A DNA stretch of 32,431 nt from Paenibacillus allorhizosphaerae (GTDB lineage: Bacteria; Bacillota; Bacilli; Paenibacillales; NBRC-103111): NCBI RefSeq assembly GCF_910594985.1, contig NZ_CAJVCE010000044.1, forward strand, positions 1-32,431, written 5' to 3'. Shown in pieces: positions 31,089-32,431 of this stretch (position 1 is the stretch's first letter; every line of letters begins with the position of its first letter). Position numbers and translations under genes: made by a program. The notes under the pieces were generated by a model. It had not been told where the DNA came from. It saw nothing but the letters and a program-made list of their open reading frames with translations, and did no database searches.

Positions 31089-31116
31089 GTTATAATAACA
31101 ACCGAATGGTACGCAA
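31089..31116 (-). promoter_or_regulatory. Candidate promoter of the small-ORF/MFS operon
   Basis: On the minus strand TTGCGT (31111-31116), a 16-bp spacer and TATAAC (31089-31094) make a plausible promoter. A lone AACAAC half-site lies in the spacer at 31097-31102. Confidence 0.45.
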
Positions 31117-31135
31117 TCATCAATAACCATAAACC

Positions 31136-31163
31136 GTTGTATTGACAACACCATTTCTATAAT
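31136..31163. promoter_or_regulatory. Putative TetR operator 2 and tetR -10 box
   Basis: GTTGT (31136-31140) and ACAAC (31145-31149) form a second inverted repeat made of the same half-sites. TATAAT (31158-31163) lies 27 bases before the tetR ATG and is the likely -10. Operator 2 then covers the -35 position, fitting autoregulation. Confidence 0.55.
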
Positions 31164-31189
31164 GTTGTTTTACTGGGGAGATCTTAATT

Positions 31190-31780
31190 ATGACAATTAA
31201 AAAAAATGAAGCTGATCCTCGCGTGATACGTACACGGCGACTCCTTCAAGACGCTTTTGCTTCATTAATTCAAGAAAAAGACTTTGAATCGATAACCGTT
31301 AGGGATATTGCAGAGCGGGCTACTGTTAACAGAGCGACTTTTTATGCGCACTTTGTAGATAAATTCGAAATTCTTGAGGCCAGACTAATGGAATCATTTA
31401 TGACAATCATAAATCGTAGAATAAGCGGTCACGAAGTATTGAATGAAGAAACAATTCAGAGTATTTTTCTGGGGGTATGCGAATTTCACAAGGGTTTAAG
31501 CACTATGTGCAAAAGAAGAAATACATCGCTTGTACCTGTATTCGAAATTCAAATAAAGGAAAAAATTCAAACGATACTTCTTTCCTTTATAGACAAAGAC
31601 AAGATGCTATCGAATCCAAACGCGCAATTCTTAATAAATACAGCTTCTATCATGTTAAGTTGGGGGATGTATGGGGCGGCTTACGTTTGGAACAAAGAGG
31701 GGTGTCTAATAAGTGCGGAATCATTCGTTAAACAGTCTTTGCCCTTAGTGATGAACGGAGCCAAAGAACTGCTGGGATAG
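31190..31780 (+). CDS. TetR/AcrR family transcriptional regulator
   Basis: The 196-residue protein has the TetR DNA-binding domain. RVIRTRRLLQDAFASLIQEK is helix 1, ITVRDIAERATVNRATFYAH the helix-turn-helix (about residues 35-54), then FVDKFEILEARL. The C-terminal half (about 70-196) is helical and would hold the ligand and dimer interface; it contains two cysteines and hydrophobic helices. GGGGAG precedes ATG. It is divergent from the 55-residue gene and MFS exporter, with the ACAAC/GTTGT palindromes in the shared spacer. It should repress that operon and itself, released by a pump substrate. Confidence 0.92.
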   Translation: MTIKKNEADPRVIRTRRLLQDAFASLIQEKDFESITVRDIAERATVNRATFYAHFVDKFEILEARLMESFMTIINRRISGHEVLNEETIQSIFLGVCEFHKGLSTMCKRRNTSLVPVFEIQIKEKIQTILLSFIDKDKMLSNPNAQFLINTASIMLSWGMYGAAYVWNKEGCLISAESFVKQSLPLVMNGAKELLG

Positions 31781-32282
31781 GTTCTTTCGCTATTGCTCTG
31801 GCCTGCCCGTTCAGATGAAACCATTAACTTGAATCACCGGTTGTTGTGTACACAATGAATCATCCCGCTATCCTTGTATTCTTTACAACGACCTGGCCCC
31901 AATTTCATGACGATCCTTTCCGCTCGTCGACTTGCACAGCATCTTTGTCTTGCCAATTCTGGATATGACCATCTGGGTGGATTTAGTACATCCGTCCTTC
32001 AGATGTGCTATAAAAAGCCTGCTGAGCATTTATATAGAGTCCAGAATGTCCTCTCCTGCAGCATTGCGCTTAGCTAAAAAAGTTTATCAGGGGAATAGCC
32101 AACGGCATTCACCAAGAAAAACATTGGATGGACGGGTTCGCTCTGATCAAGTTAGAATTCCTATTCGTTGGCTATCTGGTATAAATACGAAACGAGCAGA
32201 AGTAATGAGTAAAGAGAGATGTTTGGTTGGGGGCTGTAGGATGTAATAAGTTTACCGTAGCTAAGCCCAAAAAATGTTAAAA
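31781..32282. other. Region without a supported gene
   Basis: Several open frames of 60-100 codons exist on the plus strand, but none has a ribosome site or a recognisable protein pattern, and they overlap each other. A short minus-strand stretch with charged composition (around 31900-32010) might be old transposase debris, but I cannot assign it. Confidence 0.4.
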
Positions 32283-32310
32283 CGCTACTGACATACTGTT
32301 GTCAGTAGCG
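32283..32310. repeat. Perfect 11-bp hairpin
   Basis: CGCTACTGACA (32283-32293) pairs with TGTCAGTAGCG (32300-32310), loop 6 nt. It lies immediately before the terminator at 32323. Confidence 0.6.
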
Positions 32311-32322
32311 TCAGATTGTTGA

Positions 32323-32355
32323 CAAAGCCCCGAATTTTTTCGGGGTTTTGTTTTT
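32323..32355 (+). terminator. Rho-independent terminator
   Basis: CAAAGCCCCGAA (32323-32334) pairs with TTCGGGGTTTTG (32339-32350), followed by TTTTT. It is a strong plus-strand terminator with an A-rich foot that may work in both directions. No intact gene ends directly in front of it. Confidence 0.8.
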
Positions 32356-32431
32356 AAGGGTACATTTCAATGAATTTTAGCTGATGTGGATTGCAAAATA
32401 AGAAAGATCGCCTGCTATCCGGCCCTCTTGC

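Noticed and set aside
31874..32246. Plus-strand frames after tetR
   Set aside because: They lack ribosome sites, overlap in different frames and show no recognisable domain.

Overview
The window reads as chromosomal DNA of a low-to-mid GC, Gram-positive, Paenibacillus-like bacterium. The reasons are strong AAGGAGG-type ribosome sites, several TTG starts, a giant surface protein ending in three S-layer homology (SLH) domains, a serine hydrolase carrying copper-amine-oxidase-like N-terminal repeats, and an ECF sigma factor of the SigG/SigX5 type. It looks like an accessory region: most genes are short self-contained units, many with their own local regulator, separated by hairpin repeats, insertion-sequence debris and truncated genes. 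No tRNA, rRNA, CRISPR or riboswitch was found.

Layout. 0.6-3.2 kb: a redox cassette (two SDR-fold proteins, one of high GC, divergent from a MerR regulator), flanked by a 21-bp repeat in inverted orientation. 3.6-6.4 kb: a VOC protein converges on an SRPBCC protein and an ECF sigma factor with a SnoaL-like tail; a frameshifted second VOC remnant and a decayed IS110 transposase lie behind it. 6.6-9.0 kb: a secreted collagen-like/Hcp-like fusion protein and a beta-propeller lactonase-fold protein. 9.5-12 kb: two small proteins, a metallophosphoesterase and an APH-like kinase. 12.5-16.3 kb: a secreted serine hydrolase, one intact hypothetical gene and three gene remnants. 16.4-18.5 kb: an Rrf2 regulator and an MFS exporter with three copies of one dyad that I propose is the Rrf2 operator. 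18.7-19.2 kb: another SRPBCC protein.

19.4-27.7 kb, all on the minus strand, is the most striking part: a 1935-residue SLH/cadherin surface protein, then a GNAT acetyltransferase, then three tandem phage-tail-collar (MdpB-like) proteins, ending at a terminator. No phage structural, packaging or lysis genes accompany the collar proteins, so this is more likely a host-encoded surface or fibre system than a prophage. That is inference. 27.9-29.3 kb is a graveyard: a gene tail, an IS110 transposase without its N-terminal catalytic domain, and the left end of an IS3-family element abutting that truncation. 29.6-31.8 kb: an MFS exporter preceded in the same operon by a 55-residue protein, divergent from a TetR regulator, with ACAAC/GTTGT palindromes between them.

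Ten copies of an intergenic repeat occur, all in the same orientation. The core is CTATCGTnnnCCGTTAG, usually just downstream of a hairpin. They account for much of the non-coding sequence. Several gene starts given here (VOC, lactonase-fold protein, phosphoesterase, one SRPBCC protein, two collar proteins) are shorter than the longest open frame because a ribosome site selects an internal codon. Two 55-residue genes are found only by looking below the usual size cut-off.
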